A stretch of DNA of 27,634 nt from Phaeoceros laevis (taxonomy: Eukaryota > Anthocerotophyta > Anthocerotopsida > Notothyladales): assembly GCA_049999765.1 (NCBI GenBank), contig JBNGIQ010009208.1, forward strand, positions 1-27,634, in the 5' to 3' direction. Shown here piece by piece: positions 7,838 through 16,632 of the stretch (the first letter of the stretch is position 1; every line of letters begins with the position of its first letter). The position numbers and the translations under genes are program-made. The notes under the pieces are model-generated. The model was not told the DNA's origin. It did not search any database and worked only from the letters and a program-made list of their open reading frames with translations.

Positions 7838-8500
7838 GCAACCTCCTCCGATGCTCGTTTTCCTGTGATAGGTACCGGTGATCGTATCGTCAACGCCGAA
7901 GCTGGCTTGATTGCAGACTGCAGACTGGCCTCATCATCTTGTGTCCACACACTGTATGCCTTATAGATGAACATAATTAACAGAGTCAAGAGGCATGCGA
8001 CATCATTCTTTATAGATCTCAAGTGTTCATATGTTTCTGAAAGAAGCGATAAAAGGTAGCTCCCCAGTCCACCTTCTCCTCGTACTTCAGGACGTACAAC
8101 AAAGTTATAGGGAACTCCTTGTTGATCGCGGACCTTCGGTTGGTGGCTAAGTTAAGCAATGTAGAACTTTGCCCAAGGACCGTCCTTCCTCTATGATAAA
8201 TCGGTTAAGGGGCCATCTGTTCTCTATCTTATATGGCCCTCCAAACCACTCCTCCAAACCACTCCTCCAAATCGAACTTAGCCACAGGCTGGTGTACATA
8301 GACAGTCCTTCCTTCTCCGTCTTAGGCCGGTTCAAGGCGTAACGGAAATGGGATGTATTCTATAACGTAGGATTGTCCCGTACCGTCTTGCCTTGCGCAC
8401 GACACCAAGCACGCTCAAACTCCGAGATTAAAGGCTGGCTCTTGACCGTCCAGTCTTCTAGCAGAAATGTCATCTCGTACTTCTCCGCGACGGGTTTCAC
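7838..8500 (-). pseudogene. Right arm of large inverted repeat, second decayed copy
   Basis: This is the reverse complement of 7115-7755, about 85-90% identical by eye in stretches I compared. On the minus strand it reads PLISEFERAWCRAQGKTVRDN, then a TAG stop, NRPKTEKEGLSMYTS, EEWFGGPYKIENRWPLNRFI and KNDVACLLTLLIMFIYKAYS to KRASEEV. A 13-bp tandem duplication (CTCCAAACCACTC twice, about 8239-8264) shifts its frame relative to the left arm. Similarity ends near 8500, beyond which the plus strand shows a retrotransposon-like fragment. No function can be assigned. Confidence 0.6.
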
Positions 8501-8527
8501 AGCTTGTCATAAGAGAGCCCTTGGCAG

Positions 8528-8602
8528 TTCCTGTCTCGTGTGCAAACGAAGGAAGAGAAGACGGCCATTGAGGATTCGTTTCCTGACGAGGAGCTGTTCT
8601 AA
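8528..8602 (+). mobile_element. Ty3/gypsy polyprotein scrap (RNase H-integrase linker)
   Basis: The frame FLSRVQTKEEKTAIEDSFPD followed by EELF and TAA resembles the stretch after RNase H in Ty3/gypsy polyproteins (D-x-L-S-R-L ... F-P-D-E-x-L-F). Only about 24 codons are recognisable and no reverse transcriptase or integrase is seen nearby. It abuts the outer end of the inverted-repeat arm, suggesting that mobile-element insertion shaped this region. Confidence 0.4.
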
Positions 8603-8828
8603 GTAACCACGTTCGGTGGGTCCCGAAGTAAGGAGGATGTTAAGCGTTCTGTAAGGAAACTGTCAGATCGTTTGCCTGGATAGACGAATGAGGTACCGTA
8701 TCAGCCAACAAATGCATGGTTGGCTGAGCTTGTTGAAGAGTAGGAGGCAGTGAGCTTGTTGAAGAGGAGGAGGCAGTTAACTTGGTTCCCAATGGTCAGA
8801 ATGAGGGGATCGTACGGCAAGAAATGAG

Positions 8829-8864
8829 GTGGGGAGCATGCCTCCACATGGATGTGCTCCCCAC
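8829..8864. repeat. Inverted repeat, 10-bp arms
   Basis: GTGGGGAGCA (8829-8838) and TGCTCCCCAC (8855-8864) are perfect reverse complements with a 16-base loop, just upstream of the reductase-like fragment. No function is evident. Confidence 0.7.
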
Positions 8865-8908
8865 ATGGTCATACATACAGGGATGTTAGGAATTTCCTTG
8901 AGCATTAG

Positions 8909-9272
8909 GTGTTGCCGGACGCAGACAATGCCAGTCTTGTTGTTGCTCTTAAGAATGTGGATGTGGTCATCTCCACTATAGCTGGATTGCAGGAGGAGCC
9001 GCAGATGAAGCTCATAGAAGCCATAAAGGAAGTCGGCCACAATAAGGAAAGGCTAACTTGTTTGAGAAAGCGGAATAGGTTTGTGTGTGCCTGTCCGCCT
9101 CACCTGGTTCTGATTTCAGCCTGCTTGCACCGCTGGTTGACCAATGCTGCGCAGAGATTCTATCCTTTCGAGTTGGGACCAGATGCGGACACCGCACAAT
9201 CTTACGGGCCTTTCCAACATTTGTTCGAAATCAAAGCCCGAGTCCGCAGGGCAATCGAAGCTGCAGATACTC
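8909..9272 (+). pseudogene. Isoflavone reductase-like (NmrA/PCBER family) fragment
   Basis: The first block (8909-about 9045) encodes NASLVVALKNVDVVISTIAG and EEPQMKLIEAIKEVG, matching ESLVxAIKQVDVVIST...KIIxAIKEAG of plant isoflavone-reductase/phenylcoumaran-benzylic-ether-reductase-like NADPH enzymes. After about 110 bp of unrelated sequence a second block (about 9155-9272) gives RFYPFELGPDADTAQSYGPF and FEIKARVRRAIEAA, matching RFxPSEFGxDVD...KxxIRRAVEA. The N-terminal GxxGxxG NADPH-binding segment and the C-terminal half are absent. An intron is likely between the blocks, but its 5' end reads ATAAGG where GTAAGG would be expected. The conserved PSEFG is PFELG. I read this as a truncated pseudogene from a phenylpropanoid-type reductase family. 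Confidence 0.65.
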
Positions 9273-9289
9273 GTGAGTCAGGAGAATAG

Positions 9290-10258
9290 GTTCCTGCACG
9301 CACAAGATGGGTTTCAAGTTCTAGTGTTCGCTCCACATATACATGTGGAAGCAAGTTTGCCAAGACTGAACAAAATTGTGTTATCCTAGTGACAATGGAT
9401 CTCCCTGTGTTTAAGTTGCAACAATATGCATGCATCCGGGAGTCGTAGCTAGCTTTCAACATATGCATATCATTTGCAAGAACATGTGACAAGACAGAAT
9501 ATAATGTCAAATACTTGTGCAGCTGCCATATGTCCATGGATAGAGGCATGTAAATGAATGTCGTTGTTACTGCAGCCAACAAAACAATGTCAACATCTAA
9601 CCAGCAAGCAATCTGTCATTCCACTAGTTTTGAAACTAGCAAACAGGATCAACGCACCTTCTGATGGGAACCACAAACAACTTCTTCGCCTCCGGCTCCA
9701 CATAAAACCCACCCTTGAGCTTGGCTTACCTCTTCAATCTGATGATCTCGATCAACTTCCTGCATCATTCAGTCAAACGTTTAAGCCAGTCAGAAAGTTG
9801 TGCACCAAACTACCAATGCATTGCGAGGGTCCCGACAGATGTACAGCTCCCATCAGAGACTCAGCTCACAATTCAAGGCGTAGGATCTAAATAGGTAGGT
9901 GGAGATGCTGGCAGCCGGGAGGACAAGGTCAACAACTTATTTAAGCAAATGATTTAGAGGAACTACTCAGATTCTTTTGTTGCTCATCAGTTGGAACCTT
10001 GAGGGAACTACGAATTGCTGCCTCTTGTCTGGCTTTGCCAATGCGGGTTGAAGCAGTGTTCGGAGCTGCTCTCTTTGCCCCAACCAACTCAGCCCCCACC
10101 AGCGAACTCAGCCACCATTGCGTCACACCGCTTGTTTGGCCTACTGGTGTTAGTTTCTAGGCAGCAGTTTCTGTTCTGCTCTCAGTGCTCCCTGGACATT
10201 GAGGTTCCCTTCCCCTCACTTAGCCAAGCTCGTTCGTACAACCGAGTTTGTTATTAAC
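9290..10258. other. Intergenic, no gene seen
   Basis: No frame matches a family I know. An ORF of 110 codons near 9558-9890 has no recognisable motif. The right edge near 10258 is where similarity to the tandem PPR genes begins abruptly. Confidence 0.5.
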
Positions 10259-12047
10259 CCTAGTCCAGGGACGCCAGACATTTTTGTTCAAACAGGTCTG
10301 CTTGCTATGTATGCAAAGTGCGGGAGCTCAGAGGATGCTCGGAGTGTGTTTGTTGGACTTCCCACAAGAGATGTGGTTACATGGAATGCGATGATTGCAG
10401 GTTATGCCCAGCAGGGGTTGGGTAAGGAAGCTTTGAGTCTTCACAGCAGAATGCACCATGAAGGCCTCTTGCCTCCAGATTCTGTTACTTTTGCATCCGT
10501 CCCCTGCAGGCATATGCCAGTGTAGGAGTAGGAGCTCTGCATGAGGGAAGGAAGCTGTATGAACATATTAAAGAACGCGGACTACAACATGATGTGCTCC
10601 TTGGCGGCAGCTTGGTTAACATGTACGCGAAGTGCGGTAGTCTAGAGGATGCTCGCAGAGTGTTTGACAGCCTTCCAGAAAGGAATGTTGTAACATGGAA
10701 TGCGATGCTTGCAGGTTATGCCCAGCACGGCAAGGGTCAGGAGGCCCTCAGTCTTTACAACTGTATGCAACAGGAAGGCCTCTCTCCTAGTTCTGCAACT
10801 TTTGGATGCCTCCTGCAGGCATGTGCCTGTGTAGGTGTAGGAGCTGCTGAGGAGGGAGAGATGCTTCATTCACAGATTGAAGAACAAGGTCTGCAAGAGG
10901 ATCTGGCACTGGGATCCAGCTTGGTTAATATGTATGCTAAGTGCTGTAGTTTAGATGATGCTCGCATTGTGTTTGACAGACTTCCCCATAGGAATGTTGT
11001 AACATGGAATGCAATGCTTGCAGGTTATGCCCAGCAGGGGATGGGTCAGGAAGCCCTCAATCTTTACTCTGCTATGCAGAAAGAAGGTCTGTCTCTTCCA
11101 AATTCTGTTACATATGTATGCGTTCTGCAAGCATGTGCGGTTGCTGCAGGTTTATCTTTTGGAAAGCAGCTCCATTCAAAGATCGAGGAACGAGGAATGC
11201 TAGCTGATGTGGCTGTGGGAGCTGCATTAGTGCATATGTATGCAAAGTGTGGGAGCATGGTTGATTCCCAGCAGGTGTTCGATTCATTACCTGAACGGAC
11301 CATTGAGGCATGGGGTGCACTGATTGGTGGATATACGTACCTAGGAGATAGTGAGGTTGTACTTGACTTGCTTGACAGGATGAGACTGGAGGGCATACAG
11401 CCAAATGGCGTCACGTTTCTCAGCGTGCTCACAGCGCTCAGTCATGTGGGTCTAGTGGACTAAGCCCTCAAGTACTTTGAGATGATGACGACGGAATATG
11501 GGATTAGTCCAACCGTAGAGCTCTATACGTGCATGATGGACCTTTTGGGCCGTGCAGGACATCTGGATGAGGCTCTACAGATGGCCAAAACCATGCCATT
11601 CCCACCTGATGGTGCGGTGTGGCACACGCTGTTGGGTGCTTGCCAGAAGTGGAACAATGTTGATAGTGGGCAAGAAGCTTTCGAGTTTGCAGCGATGTTG
11701 GATGGAAAAGATGTCGCAGCAGCTTAGGTGTTGATGTTCATGAGGCAAAGAGGCTGAAGGCAAGAGGAGCGACAGTTGAGAAGCCAAACCAGTGTTGATG
11801 GACTGCCATGGTGGAGTTGTGCAGTCGGCTGTAGCTGGGGACAGGAAGTATCCGAGAGTGAAGGCTGGAACAGCTATTATTTATAATGAGAAAGAAGGAT
11901 ACGTGCCACATGTGACCTGGTGATCAGGAACATAGCCGATGGGGACAAGGAAGTTCAGTTGTCTAGGCACAGCGAGAAACTCTCTATCGCTTATGCTCTG
12001 CTAAGGACATCTGGGGGTGTGCTAGGACAGCTACAACTTAATAGAAG
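10259..12047 (+). pseudogene. PLS-class PPR-E-DYW(WW-type) pseudogene, 5'-truncated
   Basis: This is the first of three tandem paralogues. Similarity starts at PDIFVQTGLLAMYAKCGS, so the leader and the first triplet are missing. Four PLS triplets follow, the last with the paralogue-specific VDSQQVFDSLPERTIEAWGA, then the E motifs (LYTCMMDLLGRAGHLDEAL). Lesions relative to the paralogues: a frameshift near 10500-10506, TAA at 11461-11463 in LVD*ALKYFE, TAG at 11725-11727 in place of the PY of APYVLM, loss of about 27 bp of the E2 region, and TGA at 11796-11798 within QC*WTA (QCWWTD in the sisters). It alone retains a recognisable deaminase motif, HSEKLSIAYALL at about 11968-12003, in a shifted frame. 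The ancestor of the array therefore encoded a full DYW cytidine-deaminase domain. Confidence 0.9.
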
Positions 12048-12747
12048 TAGACTATTTTCTGCTGGGAGCATGTCACTTCCGTGTGTGCAAGGAGGGTAAG
12101 TGTTCCTGGGGGCAGTAATGGTAGCTATTCCCTTTACCAGTGAGGTCAATTCCAAGTTCCCCGCATTGACATAGAGGGATGGCGCACCTTCACTACTCGT
12201 TGCGGGATATGACCTTTCCTTCGGTAGGATGCTGGTCTAGTTGCCTTGTTCCGGATCATACACAAGATTTTGGTGGTACCGGCATGCAAACTTGGTCCAA
12301 AGGAGTGGTGGATTTGGACACCTTTTGGACTTCACACGACTCTCAGAGTGTTGTGGAAAAGTTGGGGCAAACATTTTACGGTAAGAAGTCGTCCGTGTCG
12401 GGGGTACTCGGCAGTGTTTTGTGAACACCAAAACTGGTCAGCTGGTGGTTGGGTGAGGACCTTGAGGTGCACCTGCACCGTAACAACCACTTAAGGCAGT
12501 TTCCGCGGACAAAGATAGGTACTAAGATACTTATTCCTATATAGATACTTATTCCTTGCAAGATACAGCTGTCCGTGTCGATAACAGATTTTGGATCCGA
12601 AGCGGGGCGATTACATGCTAGAGATGAGTGAGCTTACTAATAAAGACATAAACAGTTGCAATCCTTTGAGCTTCCAATGTCACACAGCCATGTCCACGGA
12701 CACGATGGTCATTGATCGAGCTGGCTCCTTGATTGTTTTTTTCGATA
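12048..12747. other. Upstream/intergenic region of the first intact PPR ORF
   Basis: There is no coding evidence. It contains a short duplication (AGATACTTATTCCT at about 12525 and 12543) and must hold the promoter and 5' leader of the downstream PPR gene. I see no convincing TATA element whose position can be tied to a start site. Confidence 0.4.
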
Positions 12748-15700
12748 ATGGCTGCCAGCTCTTTGCAATTGGATGTCGGACTGACCGACCCAGCGTTGAT
12801 TGTCGGTTTGCCTGCAATCTCCGCACTGCCGCGGACGCTAGTACCCGGCACTGGTGGGTTTGAAGCCCTGAACCACCTAGCTGGGAAGGTGTGGTGTGGA
12901 AAAAGCCAAGCGTCCGATAGAGAGCAAGGAATGCCTCCACAAGAGCTCCAAACATTTTCATGGCAAAAATTCTTCTCAGATCCGACAGAGTGGTGGGACA
13001 ACAGACGGAGCAAGAAGGCCAAGGTCGCAGACAATTGCCTGGACTGGCAGCTGTCCACGTGGGATACAGGGATGAAGCGGCCTCCTGACTTCGAATGGCA
13101 AGGGCAAGGAGCTTTTGCAGCGCATGAGGACGACTTGGACGTTCAAACTTGTGTTCAACTATGTGAGAACGGACAAATTATAGAAGCTGTTGATGTGTTG
13201 AATCTTCTAGTGCAGCGAGGATGCCGTTTACATAACAATCTCTTCTATCGTGTCCTGAAGAGGTGCATCGCAAACAAGGACCTGGTTCTAGGCAGACGAA
13301 TTCATGGTCTCACAATCAAAAGTGGGTACGAGGGAGACACATTCTTGGCGACCCATCTCATTGGGCTGTATGCTTCGCATGGGAAGTTGGAGGAAGCAAC
13401 GCAAATCTTTTCGAAGGTCTCTAAACCAGACGCCTATCTCTGGGCTACCATCATCTTTGCATGTGCTAGACATGGGGAGGCTTCCCAGGCTATACGACTG
13501 TACAGACAGATGCGTGAGTCAACCGTTATGCCAGACAACCGTCTTTATGTAGCAGTTCTGAAAGCTTGTGCTAGTGCAGGTGATTTAGTTGCAGGCAAAG
13601 AGGTCCACTCTCATATTCTTGCTAGTCGAGGGAAGCCAGATATGTTTGTTCAAACAGGCCTGCTTGTTATGTACGCAAAGTGTGGGAGCTTAGAGGATGC
13701 TCGCAGAGTCTTTGACAGACTTTCAAACAAGAATGTTGTATCATGGACGGCGATGATTGCAGGTTATGCCCAACGCGGGATGGGTCAAAAAGCCCTGGAG
13801 ACCTACAATGGTATGCAACAGGAAGGCCTCTCTGCTCCAGATACTGTTACATTTACATGCCTCCTACAGGCATGTGCCAGTGTAGGTGTAGGAGCTCTGC
13901 ACACGGGAAAGCAGCTCCATACACAGATTCAAGAACGAGGACTGCAGCATCATGTGGTTCTAGGCGGCAGCCTTGTTAACATGTATGCAAAGTGCGGTAG
14001 TTTAGTTGATGCTCGCAGGATGTTTGACAAACTTTCAGATAAGAATGTGGTAACATGGAATGCAATGATTGCAGGTTATACCCAGCAAGAGATGGGTCAG
14101 GAAGCCCTTATTCTTTATAAGCATATGCTGCAGGACGGCCTGTCTCTTCCAAATTCTGTTACATTCACTTGCCTCCTACAGGCATGTGCCAGTGTAGGTG
14201 TAGGAGCCTTGTATGAGGGAAAGCATCTCCATGCACAGATTGAAGAACGTGGGCTGCACGATGATGGGCCTCTAGGCTGCAGCTTGGTTAACATGTACGC
14301 AAAGTGCGGTAGCATAGAAGATGCTCGGAGGCTGTTTGAGAGACTTCCACAAAAGAATGTTTTAACTTGGACCGCTATTGTTGCAGGCTACGCCCAGCAG
14401 GGAATGGTTCAGGAAGCTCTTAGTCTTTACAATGGTATGCAACAGGAAGGCTTCTGTTCTCCAGATACTGTCACGTTTGCATGCCTGCTACAGGCATGTG
14501 CTGGTGTAGGTGTAGGAGCTCTGCATGAGGGAAAGCAGCTCCATGCACAGATTGCAGGACACAGGCTGGAAACTGATTCGCTTCTAGGTGGCAGCTTGGT
14601 TAACATGTATGCAAAGTGCGGTAGCATAGAGGATGCTCGTAGCGTGTTTGACAGACTTCCTTACAGGAATGCTGTAGCATGGACCACGATGATTGCTGGT
14701 TATGCCCAGCGTGGGATGGGTTGGGAAGCTCTTGGCATTTACAATCGTATGCAGCAGGAAGGCATCTGTCCTCCAGACTCTGTTACATTTATATGCCTGC
14801 TGGAAGCATGTGCCAGGGTAGGTGTAGGAGCTTTACATGAAGGAAAGCAGCTCCATGCCCAGATTTCAGAACGAAGGCTGGAATTTGATGTGGTTGTAGG
14901 TGGTAGCTTAGTCAACATGTATGCAAGGTGCGGTAGCTTAGATGATGCTCGCAGGGTTTTTGACAGACTTCCAGACAGGAATGTTGTAACATGGAATGGT
15001 ATGCTTGCAGGTTATGCACAGCAAGGGATGGGTCAGGAAGCCCTTAGTCTTTACCATACTATGCAACAGGAAGGCCGCTCTCCAGATTCTGTTACATTCA
15101 TATGCGTCCTCCAGGCATGTGCAATTGTAGCTGATCAATTGTTGGGTAAGCGGCTCCATGCAGAGATCGAGGAACGGGGAATGCAAGCTGATGTAATTCT
15201 GGGAGCTGCATTGGTAAACATGTATGCAAAGTGTGGGAGCATGTCTGATTCGCAGCAGGTGTTTGAATCGTTGCCTGACAAGACCATTGAGGCATGGGGA
15301 GCACTGATCTGTGGATATGCTCGCCAAGGCGATAGTGAGGTTGTGTTTGACTTGCTTGACAGGATGGGACTGGAGGGCAAAGAGCCAAATGGCATCACGT
15401 TTCTTGGTGCGCTGACAGTGTGCAGTCATGTGGGTCTTGTGGACAAAGGCCGGAAATACTTTGAGGTTATGACGACGGAATACGGCATAAATCCAACCGT
15501 AGAGCACTACACATGTATGATGGATCTTTTGGGCCGTGCAGGTCATCTGGAGGAGGCGCTACAGGTGGCCAAAACCATGCCATTGTCACCTAATAGTGTC
15601 GTGTGGCACACTCTGTTAGGCGCTTGTGAGAAGTGGAGCGATGCTGAGATTGGTCGGCAGGCTTTTGAACTTGCAGTGACTTTGGAAGAAAAAGATCCGG

Positions 15701-16038
15701 CACCTTATGTGTTGATGTGCAATATCTATGCGAAGGCTCAGATGTGGGAGGAGAGTCGTGAGATGCAGGCAAGGAGAGTCACTTGTGGAGCATGGAAGAT
15801 GCCTGGCCAGTGCTGGTGGACTGATAAGGACGGAGCAGTGCACACATTTGTAGTTGGGGACAAGAAGCATCCTGAGACTGAAGCTATCTATACAACGGGG
15901 GAACAGCTAATCCCCAGAATTACAAGGGAAGAAAGATATGTACCACAGCTTGACCTGTCGTTGTGGGACATACCCCATGAGGAGAAAGAAACTGTGTTGT
16001 GTGGGCTCAACGGGAAACTAGCTATTGCTTATCCTTGA
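12748..16038 (+). CDS. PLS-class PPR protein with E1/E2 and truncated WW-type DYW region
   Basis: Predicted 1,096-aa intronless protein, likely an organelle RNA-binding protein of the editing-factor class. I chose the ATG at 12748 (AATGGCTGCC context, MAASSLQLDVG); 15 upstream bases are open only through a TTG. A leader of about 130 residues is followed by about seven PLS triplets. P motifs read like VVTWNAMIAGYAQ, L motifs like VTFTCLLQACASVGVGALH and S motifs like GGSLVNMYAKCGSLEDARR. E1 (HYTCMMDLLGRAGHLEEAL) and E2 (APYVLMCNIYAKAQMWEE) are intact, then the PG-box variant MPGQCWWTDKDGAVHTFVVG. The deaminase that should follow stops early: the zinc/catalytic HSE is LNG (GLNGKLAIAYP, stop 16036-16038), and a missing base puts the CEDCH motif out of frame. 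It is therefore probably not catalytic on its own. It could act with a deaminase in trans, or be in early decay. Confidence 0.85.
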   Translation: MAASSLQLDVGLTDPALIVGLPAISALPRTLVPGTGGFEALNHLAGKVWCGKSQASDREQGMPPQELQTFSWQKFFSDPTEWWDNRRSKKAKVADNCLDWQLSTWDTGMKRPPDFEWQGQGAFAAHEDDLDVQTCVQLCENGQIIEAVDVLNLLVQRGCRLHNNLFYRVLKRCIANKDLVLGRRIHGLTIKSGYEGDTFLATHLIGLYASHGKLEEATQIFSKVSKPDAYLWATIIFACARHGEASQAIRLYRQMRESTVMPDNRLYVAVLKACASAGDLVAGKEVHSHILASRGKPDMFVQTGLLVMYAKCGSLEDARRVFDRLSNKNVVSWTAMIAGYAQRGMGQKALETYNGMQQEGLSAPDTVTFTCLLQACASVGVGALHTGKQLHTQIQERGLQHHVVLGGSLVNMYAKCGSLVDARRMFDKLSDKNVVTWNAMIAGYTQQEMGQEALILYKHMLQDGLSLPNSVTFTCLLQACASVGVGALYEGKHLHAQIEERGLHDDGPLGCSLVNMYAKCGSIEDARRLFERLPQKNVLTWTAIVAGYAQQGMVQEALSLYNGMQQEGFCSPDTVTFACLLQACAGVGVGALHEGKQLHAQIAGHRLETDSLLGGSLVNMYAKCGSIEDARSVFDRLPYRNAVAWTTMIAGYAQRGMGWEALGIYNRMQQEGICPPDSVTFICLLEACARVGVGALHEGKQLHAQISERRLEFDVVVGGSLVNMYARCGSLDDARRVFDRLPDRNVVTWNGMLAGYAQQGMGQEALSLYHTMQQEGRSPDSVTFICVLQACAIVADQLLGKRLHAEIEERGMQADVILGAALVNMYAKCGSMSDSQQVFESLPDKTIEAWGALICGYARQGDSEVVFDLLDRMGLEGKEPNGITFLGALTVCSHVGLVDKGRKYFEVMTTEYGINPTVEHYTCMMDLLGRAGHLEEALQVAKTMPLSPNSVVWHTLLGACEKWSDAEIGRQAFELAVTLEEKDPAPYVLMCNIYAKAQMWEESREMQARRVTCGAWKMPGQCWWTDKDGAVHTFVVGDKKHPETEAIYTTGEQLIPRITREERYVPQLDLSLWDIPHEEKETVLCGLNGKLAIAYP

Positions 16039-16195
16039 ACAGCAGGACACTTGAGGGGACCACTATATTTCTGGTGAAAACCTGGCGGGTGTGCGAGGAC
16101 TGTCATTGCAGCCATAGCTCGGTATTACTGGTAAAGGCACGCAGAGCGGTCCAAGGTTCCACGCCATGGCTTGGCACCCGGACAGTTGCATTCAA
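16037..16195 (+). pseudogene. Out-of-frame DYW deaminase remnant of the preceding gene
   Basis: Continuing the PPR gene in another frame gives LNSRTLEGTTIFLVKTWRVC then EDCHCSHSS, which matches the LLxTxxGTTIxxVKNLRVCxDCH stretch of DYW domains, including the CxxCH zinc motif. Further on, only weak similarity remains to the last H-x-F-x-x-G-x-C-S-C part (near 16160-16190). Restoring the frame would need one base near 16034-16036. Confidence 0.7.
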
Positions 16196-16434
16196 GTTGT
16201 CCTGTTGTCACCATCCATGCACCCCATGCAACGGGTGGTAATAAGGTGAAGCTTGCAGTGCTGGAAATGATAGTTATTGGGAGGGCCCGCCCTGCGAATA
16301 GGCGAATCCACAGATGGCGGCAACATGCTCGAGATTGTCGTGCCAACGAAGGCCGTTGGAAACGGCTGGGCTCCCAAATGCAGAATCCATGAACCGTGAA
16401 GAAGGAGCCATGAACATCCTTCTCCACTCTACTG
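16196..16434. other. Intergenic between two tandem PPR genes
   Basis: No gene is seen. About 240 bp separate the decayed 3' end of one PPR gene from the ancestral start of the next, so the latter's promoter must lie here or within the older 3' remnant. Confidence 0.5.
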
Positions 16435-16632
16435 ATGACTGTCAGCCGGTTGCAGCTGGATATGGGGTTCACCGACGCAGGCTTGACTGCCGAATAGCCA
16501 GCAAGCTCTGCGCTCCGCTGCCGGCAAGGACCTGTACGTGAGACTCGTGGGTTTAACCTCAGCCACTTAGTAGGGAAACACGAAACATCTGCTAGAGCGG
16601 AAGGATTGGCTATAAGAGAGCAGCAGAATCGA
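16435..16632 (+). pseudogene. Ancestral N-terminal leader of the next PPR gene, broken by one TAG
   Basis: An ATG at 16435 is in frame with the big ORF at 16633 and aligns to the leader of the previous paralogue: SRLQLDMGFTDAGLTAE versus SSLQLDVGLTDPALIVG, and later RGFNLSHLVGK versus GFEALNHLAGK. The frame is open across all 66 codons except codon 21, TAG at 16495-16497, where the paralogue has TTG. A single T-to-A change explains the break. The leader would be expected to carry organelle-targeting information, which the shorter product from 16633 would lack. Confidence 0.8.

Noticed and set aside
9558-9890. A 110-codon plus-strand ORF
   Set aside because: No family motif, no supporting structure, and the composition is like the surrounding non-coding DNA.
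12733-12747. Upstream start for the 1,096-aa PPR gene
   Set aside because: The codon at 12733 is TTG; the first ATG is 12748, in good context, and aligns with the paralogue's start. The same applies to the TTG at 16606, where the first ATG is 16633.
16495-16497. U-to-C RNA editing could turn the TAG into CAG and rescue the leader
   Set aside because: Stop-removing U-to-C editing is known in organelle transcripts of such plants, not in nuclear mRNAs, and the paralogue has TTG, not CAG, at this site.
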